64,000 bases of DNA from Pseudomonas guariconensis (GTDB taxonomy: Bacteria; Pseudomonadota; Gammaproteobacteria; Pseudomonadales; Pseudomonadaceae), in the NCBI RefSeq assembly GCF_024127895.1, contig NZ_JAMYBK010000013.1, forward strand, positions 62,001 to 126,000, read 5' to 3'. The notes beneath the pieces were generated by a model, which was not told the DNA's origin, searched no databases, and worked only from the letters and a program-made list of their open reading frames with translations. The first letter of the stretch is position 1. The number at the start of each line of letters is the position of its first letter. The translations under genes were made by a program, and so were the position numbers. Positions 16,008-24,779 of this stretch are shown here, in pieces.

Positions 16008-16883
16008 ATGCGTACCCTGCCACCCCTGAACATGCTCAAGGTCTTCGAGGAAGTCGCGCGGCATCGCAGCTTCAACCGCGCCGCCGATGCGCTCAACGTC
16101 ACCCAGGGCGCGGTCAGCCGGCAGATCAAGCACCTGGAGGACTACCTGGGCGTGATCCTCTTCGTGCGTGGCCCGCGCGGGCTGGCCCTGACCGAGGCGG
16201 GCAACGCCCTGGCGCCGCACCTGGGCGAGGCCTTCGACCGCATCGAGCGAGCCCTGGAGGCCGTACGGGTGCCCAACTTGCGGCAGCGCCTGCGAATCCT
16301 CGCTCCGCCGACCTGGGCCACTCGTTGGCTGTCGCCGCGTCTGCGCGGTTTCATGCAGCGCTATCCCGACATCAGCCTGAGCGTCACCAGTCAGCGTGAT
16401 GACGAGCATCCCGGCGAGCTCGACTGCCGCATCCTGTTCAGCCGCGAGCAAGCGCTGGCCGGCAGTCGTCAGTTGCTGGTGATGGAGCGTCACATCGCCG
16501 TGGCTAGCCCGGAACTGTTCGAGGACGGCCGCGAGCCCTGCCTGAGCCATCACCCGTTGCTGCACATCCTCCACGAGGGGCGGCGCCTGAAGGTCTGGGA
16601 GAACTGGCTGGCGGCCACCGGTCGCGACGACATCGATGCGGGCAGCGGCATCGAGTTCAGTACCCTCGACCAGGTGATCCACACCGCCCTGGCTGGGGGT
16701 GGCCTGGCGGTGATCGACCGGCAGATGATCGAGCGCGAGCTGGCCAGCGGCAGCCTGCTGCCGATCACCCCGGTAGAGGTGATCGGGCCCTATGGCTACT
16801 GGCTGGAGGTGCCGGCGGACAAGCGCGGGCTGTCGAAGGTCGAGCGGTTCGCCGAGTGGCTGGCGACAGTGAGCAATCCCTGA
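16008..16883 (+). CDS. LysR-family transcriptional regulator, GcvA type (second copy)
   Basis: This 291-aa regulator has the helix-turn-helix LNMLKVFEEVARHRSFNRAADALNVTQGAVSRQIKHLED (about residues 7-46) and an effector domain with the LAPPTWATRWLSPRLRGF block also seen in the neighbouring LysR (APPTFASRWLLPRLGRL). The two regulators are therefore paralogues. It is divergent from the porin gene, the usual geometry for a LysR protein and its target. The effector is unknown. Confidence 0.9.
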   Translation: MRTLPPLNMLKVFEEVARHRSFNRAADALNVTQGAVSRQIKHLEDYLGVILFVRGPRGLALTEAGNALAPHLGEAFDRIERALEAVRVPNLRQRLRILAPPTWATRWLSPRLRGFMQRYPDISLSVTSQRDDEHPGELDCRILFSREQALAGSRQLLVMERHIAVASPELFEDGREPCLSHHPLLHILHEGRRLKVWENWLAATGRDDIDAGSGIEFSTLDQVIHTALAGGGLAVIDRQMIERELASGSLLPITPVEVIGPYGYWLEVPADKRGLSKVERFAEWLATVSNP

Positions 16884-16947
16884 GGCGATCGGGCCGGTTC
16901 TGCAGGTGCTGTTCACCTCAAGACGCTCAGGGCCGCTGCGCTCCTTG

Positions 16948-18300
16948 CTACACAACGGCCGCCTTGCGCACGTCCCCGTTACCTGCCGCATCCCCCCGAC
17001 ACGCCTCGTTCAGCGACAAGCTCTTGGTCTCCGGCGCCCAGGCCATCGACACCAGGGCGCCGAACAACAGGATCCCGCCGAGTATCGCCATGGTCGGGTT
17101 CAGTCCGATGCCGGCCACGCTCACCGGCAGCAGGAAGGTACTCACCGCCGACCCCAGTCGGCTGGCTGCAGTGGCCAGGCCGATGCCGCTGGCGCGCACC
17201 TCGGTGGGGAAGCTTTCGGCCGGGTACACGCCGACTAGGTTGCTCACCGCCGACAGCACCAGGGTGAACAGGCCGAACAGCGCGACCATCGCCCAGGCCA
17301 TGCTGCCGGGCATCAGCACCAGCAGGAACAGCGCTGCCGCCAGGACCAGGAAGCTGTTGATGAGAAATCCGCGGCGGCTGAACTTCACCGTGCACCAGAT
17401 TCCCAGCAGTGCGCCGACGATCAGCAGGGCGTTGAGCATCATCTCGGTGCCCAAACCCTCGGCCAACCCCATCTTGCGCAGGATCGACGGCAGGAAGGTA
17501 TAGATGGCGAAGTAGGGCATGACGATGCAGATGAAGAACAGGCAGTTGAACGCCGTACGCTTGCGGTATTCGCGGCTGAACAGTGCGCCGAAGCCGGCCT
17601 GGCTCGGCCGGGCGATCTCGTCGTCGAGCACCACGTGCGGCCCCAGGTGCTTGTGCACGATGGCGCGGGCCTCCTCGGCCCGGCCCTGATGCACCAGCCA
17701 GCGTGGCGACTCGGGGGTGCCGATGCGGGCGATGAGGATCAACGCCGCCGGGATCGCCGAGGAGGCCAGCATCCAGCGCCAGGCGTCGTCGCCCATTGGC
17801 AGCAGAGCGGTACCGACGAAGGTTGCGGCGACGTAGCCGAAGGTCCAGATCACGCTGAACGAGCCGAGCAGCACGCCGCGGTGCTTGCGTGGCGAGAACT
17901 CGGCGAGCATGGCGTGGCCGACGCTGAAGTCGCCGCCCAGGCCGATGCCGATCAGCACCCGGCAAAGAAACAGTTGCATCGCGCTCTCGACGAAGAACTG
18001 CATCACCGAGGCCAGGGTGATCAGCACGAAGCTGATCAGGAAGATCTTCTGCCGCCCCAGGCGGTCGGAGATCCAGCCGAAGAACAGGCTGCCGAAGAAC
18101 AGCCCGAACAGCGCCGAGGCACCGATCAGGCCTTGCCAGAACGGGTTGAGCTGCATCTGCGGGTTGATCAGGGTGAAGGCGATACCGATCAGGCCCAGGA
18201 TGTAGCCGTCGGTGAAGTGGGCGCCGAAGGTCAGGCCGGCGATCTTGATATGGAAGCGACCGATCGGTAGGTCATCGATCTTGACTGTCTGTCCCGTCAT
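16948..18300 (-). CDS. MFS transporter, aromatic/sugar-porter-like
   Basis: This 450-aa protein has 12 membrane segments. It has the motif WISDRLGRQK after segment 2, the PESPRWLVHQGR motif after segment 6 and PAESFPTEVRASGIG near segment 10, all typical of sugar-porter/aromatic-acid carriers. It follows the GabD-like dehydrogenase by 88 bases (with a small GCCCC-GAGC-GGGGC hairpin) and is the last gene of the fae-akr-aldh group on this strand. It probably carries that pathway's substrate. Confidence 0.87.
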   Translation of the reverse strand: MTGQTVKIDDLPIGRFHIKIAGLTFGAHFTDGYILGLIGIAFTLINPQMQLNPFWQGLIGASALFGLFFGSLFFGWISDRLGRQKIFLISFVLITLASVMQFFVESAMQLFLCRVLIGIGLGGDFSVGHAMLAEFSPRKHRGVLLGSFSVIWTFGYVAATFVGTALLPMGDDAWRWMLASSAIPAALILIARIGTPESPRWLVHQGRAEEARAIVHKHLGPHVVLDDEIARPSQAGFGALFSREYRKRTAFNCLFFICIVMPYFAIYTFLPSILRKMGLAEGLGTEMMLNALLIVGALLGIWCTVKFSRRGFLINSFLVLAAALFLLVLMPGSMAWAMVALFGLFTLVLSAVSNLVGVYPAESFPTEVRASGIGLATAASRLGSAVSTFLLPVSVAGIGLNPTMAILGGILLFGALVSMAWAPETKSLSLNEACRGDAAGNGDVRKAAVV

Positions 18301-18388
18301 GTTGACACCTCGTTGTTCTTGTTGGGTCAGGGCCTTGCGGGGGCACCGCGCCCCGAGCGGGGCACGGTACGTGGGGGGACGTGTCGGG

Positions 18389-19828
18389 TCAGGTGTGCAG
18401 GCCGCCCATCAGCACGTACTTGATTTGCAGGTAGTCGTCCAGGCCGTACTTCGAGCCTTCGCGGCCCATGCCCGATGCCTTGATGCCGCCGAAGGGCGCG
18501 ACCTCGGTGGAGATGATCCCTTCGTTGACGCCGACGATGCCGGCTTCCAGGCCTTCGGCCATGCGCCAGACGCGGCCAATGTCGCGGCTGTAGAAGTATG
18601 CCGACAGGCCGTAGGGCGTATCGTTGGCCAGGCGCAGTACCTCGGCTTCGTCCTTGAAGCGGGAGCACGCGGCCACCGGGCCGAACGTCTCCTCGCCGGC
18701 GATCAGCATGCCTGGCTGTGCATCGGCCAGCACGGTCGGCTCGTAGAAAGTGCCGCCCAGGGCGTGCCGGCGGCCGCCGCAGAGCAACCGCGCACCTTGC
18801 TCCAGAGCATCGCCCACGTGCTGCTCGACCTTGGCCAGCGCCGCCTGGTTGATCAGCGGGCCCTGATCGCTCTCGCCCTGCAATGCGTCGCCCACGCGCA
18901 GGGCCTGCACGGCTTCGACGAGCTTGGCGGTGAAGGCCTCGTAGACACCATCCTGCACGTAGAAGCGGTTCACGCACACGCAGGTTTGCCCGGTGTTGCG
19001 GAATTTCGAGGCCATGGCCCCGCGTACCGCAGCGTCCAGGTCGGCATCGTCGAAGACGATGAACGGGGCGTTGCCGCCCAGCTCCAGCGAGACTTTCTTC
19101 AAGGTGTCGGCGGCCTGGCGCATCAGCAGCTTGCCGGTGGCAGTGGAACCGGTGAACGACAGCTTGCGCACCACGCTCGAGGCCTGCAGCGCACCACCGA
19201 TGGCTGGGGCGTCGCCGGAGACGATGTTGAACACGCCCGCCGGTACGCCGGCCCGTTCGGCCAGAACCGCCAGGGCGAAGGCCGACAGTGGGGTTTCCTC
19301 GGAGGGCTTGAGGATCATCGTGCAGCCAGCGGCCAGGGCTGGGCCGACCTTGCGGGTGACCATGGCCAGGGGGAAGTTCCATGGGGTGATCGCTGCCACT
19401 ACGCCGATCGGCTCCTTGGCCACCAGTACCCGGGCGTCGGCCTTGGGCGAGGGGATCATGTCGCCATAGACGCGCCGGGCTTCCTCGGCGAACCATTCGA
19501 GAAAGCTTGCCGCGTAGGCCACTTCGCCCTTGGCCTCGGCCAGCGGCTTGCCTTGCTCGCGGCTGAGCAGGGTAGCCAGCGCGTCGCGTTGCTCGAGCAT
19601 CAGTTCGGACCAGCGCCGCAGGATCACCGCGCGCTCCTTGGCCAGCTTGCCACGCCAGGCCGGCAGGGCACGTTCGGCGGCAGCGATGGCGGCATTGGTC
19701 TGCTCGGCACCACCACGCGCTACCTCGACGATGACCTGGCCGCTGGCGGGGTTGAACACCGGGTAGGTGGGGCCGCTTTCCAGCCACTGGCCGTCGATGT
19801 AGTGGCCGCTTTTGAGCAGTGCATTCAT
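18389..19828 (-). CDS. NAD(P)-dependent aldehyde dehydrogenase, succinate-semialdehyde dehydrogenase (GabD) type
   Basis: This 479-aa ALDH has N151 (ITPWNF), cofactor K174 (LKPSEETP), E249 (LELGGNAPF) and the nucleophile C283 (GQTCVCVNR). The ending SKYGLDDYLQIKYVLMGGL is the GabD-type C-terminus. GabD paralogues in Pseudomonas often act on other semialdehydes. Here it is co-transcribed (four-base overlap) with an aldo-keto reductase and a Fae homologue, so the aldehyde may be unrelated to GABA. Confidence 0.9.
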   Translation of the reverse strand: MNALLKSGHYIDGQWLESGPTYPVFNPASGQVIVEVARGGAEQTNAAIAAAERALPAWRGKLAKERAVILRRWSELMLEQRDALATLLSREQGKPLAEAKGEVAYAASFLEWFAEEARRVYGDMIPSPKADARVLVAKEPIGVVAAITPWNFPLAMVTRKVGPALAAGCTMILKPSEETPLSAFALAVLAERAGVPAGVFNIVSGDAPAIGGALQASSVVRKLSFTGSTATGKLLMRQAADTLKKVSLELGGNAPFIVFDDADLDAAVRGAMASKFRNTGQTCVCVNRFYVQDGVYEAFTAKLVEAVQALRVGDALQGESDQGPLINQAALAKVEQHVGDALEQGARLLCGGRRHALGGTFYEPTVLADAQPGMLIAGEETFGPVAACSRFKDEAEVLRLANDTPYGLSAYFYSRDIGRVWRMAEGLEAGIVGVNEGIISTEVAPFGGIKASGMGREGSKYGLDDYLQIKYVLMGGLHT

Positions 19829-20859
19829 GCCACCGCCTCCTGGATCGCGAAAGCGCCACGCGGCGGACGTGTCACGCGCAGGATGCGCTTGCCAGCGGTG
19901 TAGTCGTTGATCAGGTCGCAGGGGGTGTAGTTACGTTCCAGCTCGTACAGGTCCTCGTCGTCCAGGTGCATTTCCAGGGCCGCCAGGGCGCTGTCGAACT
20001 GTGCGGTGGAGTCGGCACCGACCAGCATGCTGTCGACGCCTGGGTGGCGCAGCACCCAGGCCTGGGCCACCTGGGCGTTGGACACGCCGTGGCGCTGGGC
20101 GACGCGCTGTACCGAACGGGCGATCTCGAACGACACCTCGTCGCTGTACATCTGCTGGGTGAAGAAGTCGGTCTGGTTGCGGGTGGACTGCGCGTCGCCG
20201 GTCAGCAGGCCGCGTGCCAGCGGGCTGAACACCGACACGCCCAGGCCCTGGTCGCGGCAGAACGGGATCATCTCGCGCTCTTCCTCGCGGTAGGCGCAGT
20301 TGAGCTGCAACTGCATGTTGATCGGTTTGGCCCAGCCGTGGCGCTCGCAGGCCAGAAGGATCTTCGCCAACTGCCCGGTGAGCATGGTCGAGACGCCGAT
20401 GTAGCGGGCCTTGCCGGCGCGCACGATGTCATTGAGCGCTTCCATGGTCTCTTCGACCGGGGTGTTGATGTCGAAGAAGTGCAGCATGTACACGTCGAAG
20501 TAGTCCATGCCCGCGCGCTTGAGCGAGGCATCGATGCCGTCGAAGATGTGCTTGCGCGAATGGCCGCTGGCGTTGATGCCGCTGCGGGTGCCGTAGCCCA
20601 CCTTGGTGGTGACCACGACGTCGTCGCGGCGCACCAGGCGCTTGAGGATGCGACCGACCACTTCCTCGCCGACGCCGGCGGAGTAGAAGTCGGCCAGGTC
20701 GATGAAATTGACCCCTTTGTCCAGGGCATGGCGGACGATCGGCTCGCTGGCCGCTTCATCGAAGATCCAGGGCTTCCACTGCGGGGTGCCCATGTTCATG
20801 GTGCCGAGGCACAGCTTGGAGACCTGCAGGCCCGAGTGGCCCAGACGGATGTATTGCAT
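19825..20859 (-). CDS. aldo-keto reductase
   Basis: This 344-aa TIM-barrel oxidoreductase has the complete catalytic tetrad D55, Y59 (DFYSAG), K86 (TTKVGYG) and H127 (MLHFFD), plus the C-terminal cofactor segment GADSTAQFDSALAALE. It interconverts aldehydes/ketones and alcohols with NADPH, in the YajO/Tas-like subgroup. The start is the ATG at 20859, ten bases after the fae stop codon, and its end overlaps the dehydrogenase start. The genes therefore form a tight operon fae-akr-aldh. Confidence 0.9.
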   Translation of the reverse strand: MQYIRLGHSGLQVSKLCLGTMNMGTPQWKPWIFDEAASEPIVRHALDKGVNFIDLADFYSAGVGEEVVGRILKRLVRRDDVVVTTKVGYGTRSGINASGHSRKHIFDGIDASLKRAGMDYFDVYMLHFFDINTPVEETMEALNDIVRAGKARYIGVSTMLTGQLAKILLACERHGWAKPINMQLQLNCAYREEEREMIPFCRDQGLGVSVFSPLARGLLTGDAQSTRNQTDFFTQQMYSDEVSFEIARSVQRVAQRHGVSNAQVAQAWVLRHPGVDSMLVGADSTAQFDSALAALEMHLDDEDLYELERNYTPCDLINDYTAGKRILRVTRPPRGAFAIQEAVA

Positions 20860-20869
20860 GGCGGGCACC

Positions 20870-21382
20870 TCAGGCTTTCGGGGTGTAGAAGGGGTTGGTG
20901 ATCCGATCGACCACATCGGCCAGTTGCGCGCGCGCCGGCAGGCCCTGGAGGGCGGCGCGGATCGCGGTGCGGCAGGCGTTGTAGTTGTTCAGGTAGACGG
21001 CATCGAGGTCATCGCAGGCGGGGTTGACCCAGTTGGCGGTAACGATGGCCCACTCGTCCTCGGCCTCGGCCGGCAGGGTGCCGTCGAGCAGCGCCTCGGT
21101 CACGGCCTTGGCGATGCCGGCCTGGGATGCGCCCCAGGTGGCGTTGCCGTGCAGCTCGCCGTTGATCTCGGCCTTGTTCACGTACAGGGTCATCGGCTTG
21201 ACCGGGATGTTCGGTTGGGCGATCACCATGAACGGGCAGTGACCCTGGCTGGGCGAGGCGAGGCTGTTGGCGAAGGCCTGGCCGGCCGGGCCGTTGCGCG
21301 GACCGAGCAGGATGTTGATGTGCGCGGCGTTGACGCCTGGGCCTTCGAAACCTTCACCGATATATAGGGCGAGTGGCTGCAT
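20870..21382 (-). CDS. formaldehyde-activating enzyme (Fae) homologue
   Basis: This 170-aa protein has the length of Methylobacterium Fae, which condenses formaldehyde with tetrahydromethanopterin. Matching features are the early GEGFEGPGVNAAHINILLGP with the active-site histidine H21, the GPAGQAF segment, and PNIPVKPMTLYVNKAEI (Fae: PNLPCKPNTL...NKVTI). GAGG lies six bases before the ATG at 21382. It leads an operon with an aldo-keto reductase and an aldehyde dehydrogenase. No other methanopterin-pathway gene is visible. The 268-base upstream gap (21383-21650) shows no ORF or clear promoter box I can defend. The family call is strong; activity on formaldehyde in this organism is open. Confidence 0.87.
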   Translation of the reverse strand: MQPLALYIGEGFEGPGVNAAHINILLGPRNGPAGQAFANSLASPSQGHCPFMVIAQPNIPVKPMTLYVNKAEINGELHGNATWGASQAGIAKAVTEALLDGTLPAEAEDEWAIVTANWVNPACDDLDAVYLNNYNACRTAIRAALQGLPARAQLADVVDRITNPFYTPKA

Positions 21383-21650
21383 GGGATACCTCGATCAATG
21401 GATGGAATGAACGAAACCTGGGGCAACGACGCAGCGTGCTGGCGCAAGGAGGGGCATGCGAGAACGTGGGGATGCAGGCATGGCGCGACGCTCGTTGTTG
21501 TTCTTGGGCGATGTCGCGGCCAGTTGTATCAGGCGGGGGAGAAGGAGCAGTAGGGAGAAGAAGTCAACGGGTTATGCGTGCAAGTCATAGGTCGGGAGGT
21601 CGCGTGCGCGCCATCGTCTGCAAAGCCTTGACTGATGCTCCGTTGACGTA

Positions 21651-22424
21651 TCAGGCCGCCCGCTCCAGCACATCCAGCAAGTCGGCGAACGCCAGCGACA
21701 GCATGTGCCGCGGTGCCAGGTGCACCAACGGTATCGCGGCCTCGTGGGACTCTCGCATCTTGATCGAGCTGCCCAGGTACACCGGCAGCACCGGCAAGCC
21801 TTCGGCGCGCAACTGATCGACCAGGGTCTGGTGCAGGGCGGTGCGTCCGGCGAACTGGTTGACCACCACGCCCTCGACCTGGAGCGCCGTATTGTGGTCC
21901 TGGCGCAGCTCCTCCACCTCAGCCATGACGCTGCGCAGCGCCTGGTACGAAAAACGGTCGCAATCGAACGGGATCAACAGGCGTTCGGCCGCCACCAGGG
22001 CGCTGAAGGTGTAGAAATTCAACGCCGGCGGGGTATCGATGTAGATCCGTTCGTAGTCCTCGGCGAGCGCCACCAGCAGCTTGCGCAGCTTGTTGATCTT
22101 GAACTTGCTCTGCAGGCGTGTCTGCAGGTCGGTCAGGTCCGGGCTGGCGGTGATCAGGTGCAGGTTGTCGTAGCGGGTCTCGGTGATCGCCACGCGGCTC
22201 TTCTTGCCGGCCGCCGTGGCGCAGAGGGTCTGGCGGAAGAAGTCGGCGATGCCCGAGGGGATCGCGTCGCCGGCAAGCCCCGTGAGGTAGTAGGTGGCGT
22301 TGGCCTGGGGATCGAGGTCGACCAGCAGTGTCCGGTAACCTTCAGCGGCGCTGGCGGCGGCGAGGTTGCAGGCGATGCTGGACTTGCCGACGCCACCTTT
22401 CTGATTGAATACGACACGACGCAT
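21651..22424 (-). CDS. orphan ParA/Soj-family ATPase
   Basis: This 257-aa protein carries the deviant Walker A KGGVGKS (residues 9-15), Walker A' [12 protein letters not shown] and Walker [11 protein letters not shown]. These identify the ParA/MinD family that forms ATP-dependent dimers on DNA or membrane to position cargo. It has no N-terminal HTH and no ParB-like gene beside it, so it is not a standard partition cassette. Neighbours are a diguanylate cyclase and the fae operon. The cargo is unknown. Confidence 0.9.
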   Translation of the reverse strand: MRRVVFNQKGGVGKSSIACNLAAASAAEGYRTLLVDLDPQANATYYLTGLAGDAIPSGIADFFRQTLCATAAGKKSRVAITETRYDNLHLITASPDLTDLQTRLQSKFKINKLRKLLVALAEDYERIYIDTPPALNFYTFSALVAAERLLIPFDCDRFSYQALRSVMAEVEELRQDHNTALQVEGVVVNQFAGRTALHQTLVDQLRAEGLPVLPVYLGSSIKMRESHEAAIPLVHLAPRHMLSLAFADLLDVLERAA

Positions 22425-22533
22425 GGACAGTTCATCCCTGAATGGAAAATGTCAGAACAGGGACAATCCTATGAAGCAAAGATGACAGTATTAAGACAAG
22501 GCTTGTTACATCTACCGCGCGTCACACCGGCCT

Positions 22534-24129
22534 CTACGCCTCGCCAGGCGCGACCTTCACTCGGTTGCGTCCATCCTGCTTGGCCGCATACAGCGCCCGG
22601 TCCGCCCGGCTGAGCGTATCGGCCGGTGTATCCATGCCCGTCGCTTGCCAGTGGGCGATGCCCAGGGAAACGGTCACCGCACCTACCGGCTCGATGGGCG
22701 TGTCCTGCACGCACAGGCGCAGGCGCTGCGCCACGCTGGTGGCGACCTCCAGGCTGGCCCCCGGCAGCAGCATGAGGAACTCCTCGCCACCGGTGCGGCA
22801 CAGGACGTCGCCCTCCCGGCAACAGCCGCGCATCAGCTCCGCCAAGCGGCGCAATACCTGGTCGCCGATATCGTGGCCGTGGCCATCGTTGATGCGCTTG
22901 AAATGATCGACATCCAGCACCACTGCGCAGAAGTCGCGCCCTTCGGCCTCCAACTGTGCCAGGCTGAGCTCCAGGCTGCGGCGGTTGCCCAGCCCTGTGA
23001 GCGGGTCGGTCTGGGCGTCCTGGCGCAGCCTGCCTATGCGCTCTTGCAGCAGGTTCAGGCCGAACAGCAAGGCGCGCTTGAGTTCGGCGGCCTCGAAATA
23101 CCAGGCCCTGACCTGGTGCAGGTGCGCCGCGGTTCCGACCCTGTCCAGTGCCCGTGCGCCGGCGGCCAGTTGCCAGAGCGGGCGGGTGATGGCCAGGGCC
23201 AGCCACCACAGGGCCAGGCTGCCGGCCAGGGCGAGCGGCACGGAAATGTCGATGACATCGAGGATCAGCTGGCGCAGCGGGACCACGGTCTGTGCCAGGG
23301 GCTGTTGGGCCACCACGCCCCAACCGGTGCTTGGCACCGTGGCGAAGCCTGCGAGCATTTCCACGCCATCGCTGTTGACCACCTGCTGGGTGCCACTGTT
23401 TAGGGTGGCGAGCTGGTCGACCAGGATGTTGCCCTTGACCAGCGTACCGACGCGCTGGGCGTCCGGGTGATAGAGCAGGCGCCGGTTGCGATCGACCACA
23501 TAGAGGTAGGAGCCGTCCTTGTAGAAGTGTTCGCCGAGCAGGCTGTTGAAGATGTTCTGTTCACGCAGGTACAGGCTGCCGCCCACATAGCCCAGGTACT
23601 TGCCGTGGCTGTCGAGGATCGGCTGCGACAAGGCCACCACCAGGTTGTCGGCCACCGAGAGGAAGGGCATGGACACCAGCGTCTGTCGCTCCCGCAGCGC
23701 CTCCAGTGCGCCGGGCGTCTGCAGGCGGGTGCCGAGCATCTTGCGCAGCGGTGCTGGCGAGATCGCCCGCAGCACACCCTGGGCATCGACCACGAATACC
23801 GAGTTGAAGACATTGCCCTGCTGCATCAGGCGTTCGGTTTCTGCCTGCAGCGCCATGGGTTCATCCAGTCGCTGCCCTTGCAGCTGGGCGCTGACGGCCA
23901 ACTGCTGCAGCGTGCTGCCGAGGAAGGTCTCGGTGATCGACGCCAGTTTCGCCGCATAGACACGGTTGGCCTCCAGGGCGTGGTCGATCAGTAACTGGCG
24001 TTGTACCCGGTAGCTGGCGAAGTAGCTGGTCAGCAGCATCACCACGGCGGTGAGTGCGCAGAGAACGAGGATCAGCGTGCGCAGATCCAGGCGCAGGCCT
24101 TTCTTGGCGTGTGGCAATCCTGACCTCAT
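22534..24129 (-). CDS. membrane sensor diguanylate cyclase
   Basis: This 531-aa protein makes cyclic di-GMP. A membrane segment (about 17-38) is followed by a periplasmic Cache-like sensor (about 40-280), a second membrane segment (about 290-312) and a GGDEF domain. Its active site GGEEF is at 447-451, with an intact inhibitory I-site R438-E-G-D441 five residues upstream, so product inhibition is expected. The ATG at 24129 has no Shine-Dalgarno. A TTG at 24117 has GAGG six bases upstream and is a possible alternative start four codons in. Confidence 0.92.
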   Translation of the reverse strand: MRSGLPHAKKGLRLDLRTLILVLCALTAVVMLLTSYFASYRVQRQLLIDHALEANRVYAAKLASITETFLGSTLQQLAVSAQLQGQRLDEPMALQAETERLMQQGNVFNSVFVVDAQGVLRAISPAPLRKMLGTRLQTPGALEALRERQTLVSMPFLSVADNLVVALSQPILDSHGKYLGYVGGSLYLREQNIFNSLLGEHFYKDGSYLYVVDRNRRLLYHPDAQRVGTLVKGNILVDQLATLNSGTQQVVNSDGVEMLAGFATVPSTGWGVVAQQPLAQTVVPLRQLILDVIDISVPLALAGSLALWWLALAITRPLWQLAAGARALDRVGTAAHLHQVRAWYFEAAELKRALLFGLNLLQERIGRLRQDAQTDPLTGLGNRRSLELSLAQLEAEGRDFCAVVLDVDHFKRINDGHGHDIGDQVLRRLAELMRGCCREGDVLCRTGGEEFLMLLPGASLEVATSVAQRLRLCVQDTPIEPVGAVTVSLGIAHWQATGMDTPADTLSRADRALYAAKQDGRNRVKVAPGEA

Positions 24130-24209
24130 CGATGGGGGAAGGGGATAACCTTACCTGTTATGAGGGATGGCGGCTATCGGTACAGCGCAGGGCTGCGCGC
24201 AGTGTCGTA

Positions 24210-24686
24210 TCAGTCGCCGGTTGTCTCCAGCCCGGCCAGGTCTTCCTCTATCTGCTGCATGCGTTCCTGGGCCCGTGCCTGGGCCTTTTCATCGTTGGCG
24301 CTTTCACGCATCAGGCGGGTCAGTTTCTCGCTGAGCCGCTGGCCTTCCTCGGTTTCGTTCAGCGCCCTGGCCTTCACGGGGTCGCGGGTCGCTGCGACGA
24401 TGGTGTCGAACTCGGCATCGTCGAAGTGCTTCTCGCTGTAGAGCTTGAACAGGTCCTGGCGCTGGTCCTGCACCGTCAGGTGCTTGCGCAGCACGCCCTC
24501 GATGGCCTCCTTGGAGAGTTGCGGGTGGGTCTTGGTCAGCAACGTGGCCATCCTGTCGATATTGTGATCGTAGGCCTCCTGCAAGGGCAGGTTGGCCAGG
24601 ATCTGCTCTTCACGGGTGGGCTTCTGGTCGCAGGCGGCGAGAACGCCGAGCAAGAGCAAGGGCAGCAGTGTGCGAAGGCGTGGCAT
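24210..24686 (-). CDS. lipoprotein of unknown function
   Basis: This 158-aa protein starts at the ATG at 24686, giving a classic lipoprotein signal (MPRLRTLLPLLLLGVLAAC). The residue after the acylated cysteine is aspartate (CDQKP), which in enterobacteria favours retention in the inner membrane. The mature part is helical and charged (DEKAQARAQERMQQIEEDL near the end, likely coiled coil). I do not recognise a named family. It lies between the cyclase and the OprD gene. Confidence 0.75.
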   Translation of the reverse strand: MPRLRTLLPLLLLGVLAACDQKPTREEQILANLPLQEAYDHNIDRMATLLTKTHPQLSKEAIEGVLRKHLTVQDQRQDLFKLYSEKHFDDAEFDTIVAATRDPVKARALNETEEGQRLSEKLTRLMRESANDEKAQARAQERMQQIEEDLAGLETTGD

Positions 24687-24779
24687 CGGGTGGCCTTGGG
24701 CGCGTGGTGGGAGGGGACCGCCTGGCACCATACCATCAATCGGGCGGCTCGTTCAGGCGATGGGCCTTGTGGCCTGCTG

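Noticed and set aside
13403..16399. A 998-codon plus-strand open frame
   Set aside because: It is antisense to the LysR and porin genes and out of frame with the second LysR gene, with no recognisable domain.
21440..21470. A possible sigma54 (-24/-12) promoter upstream of fae
   Set aside because: A TTGC is present on the minus strand, but the required GG ten bases further upstream is missing.
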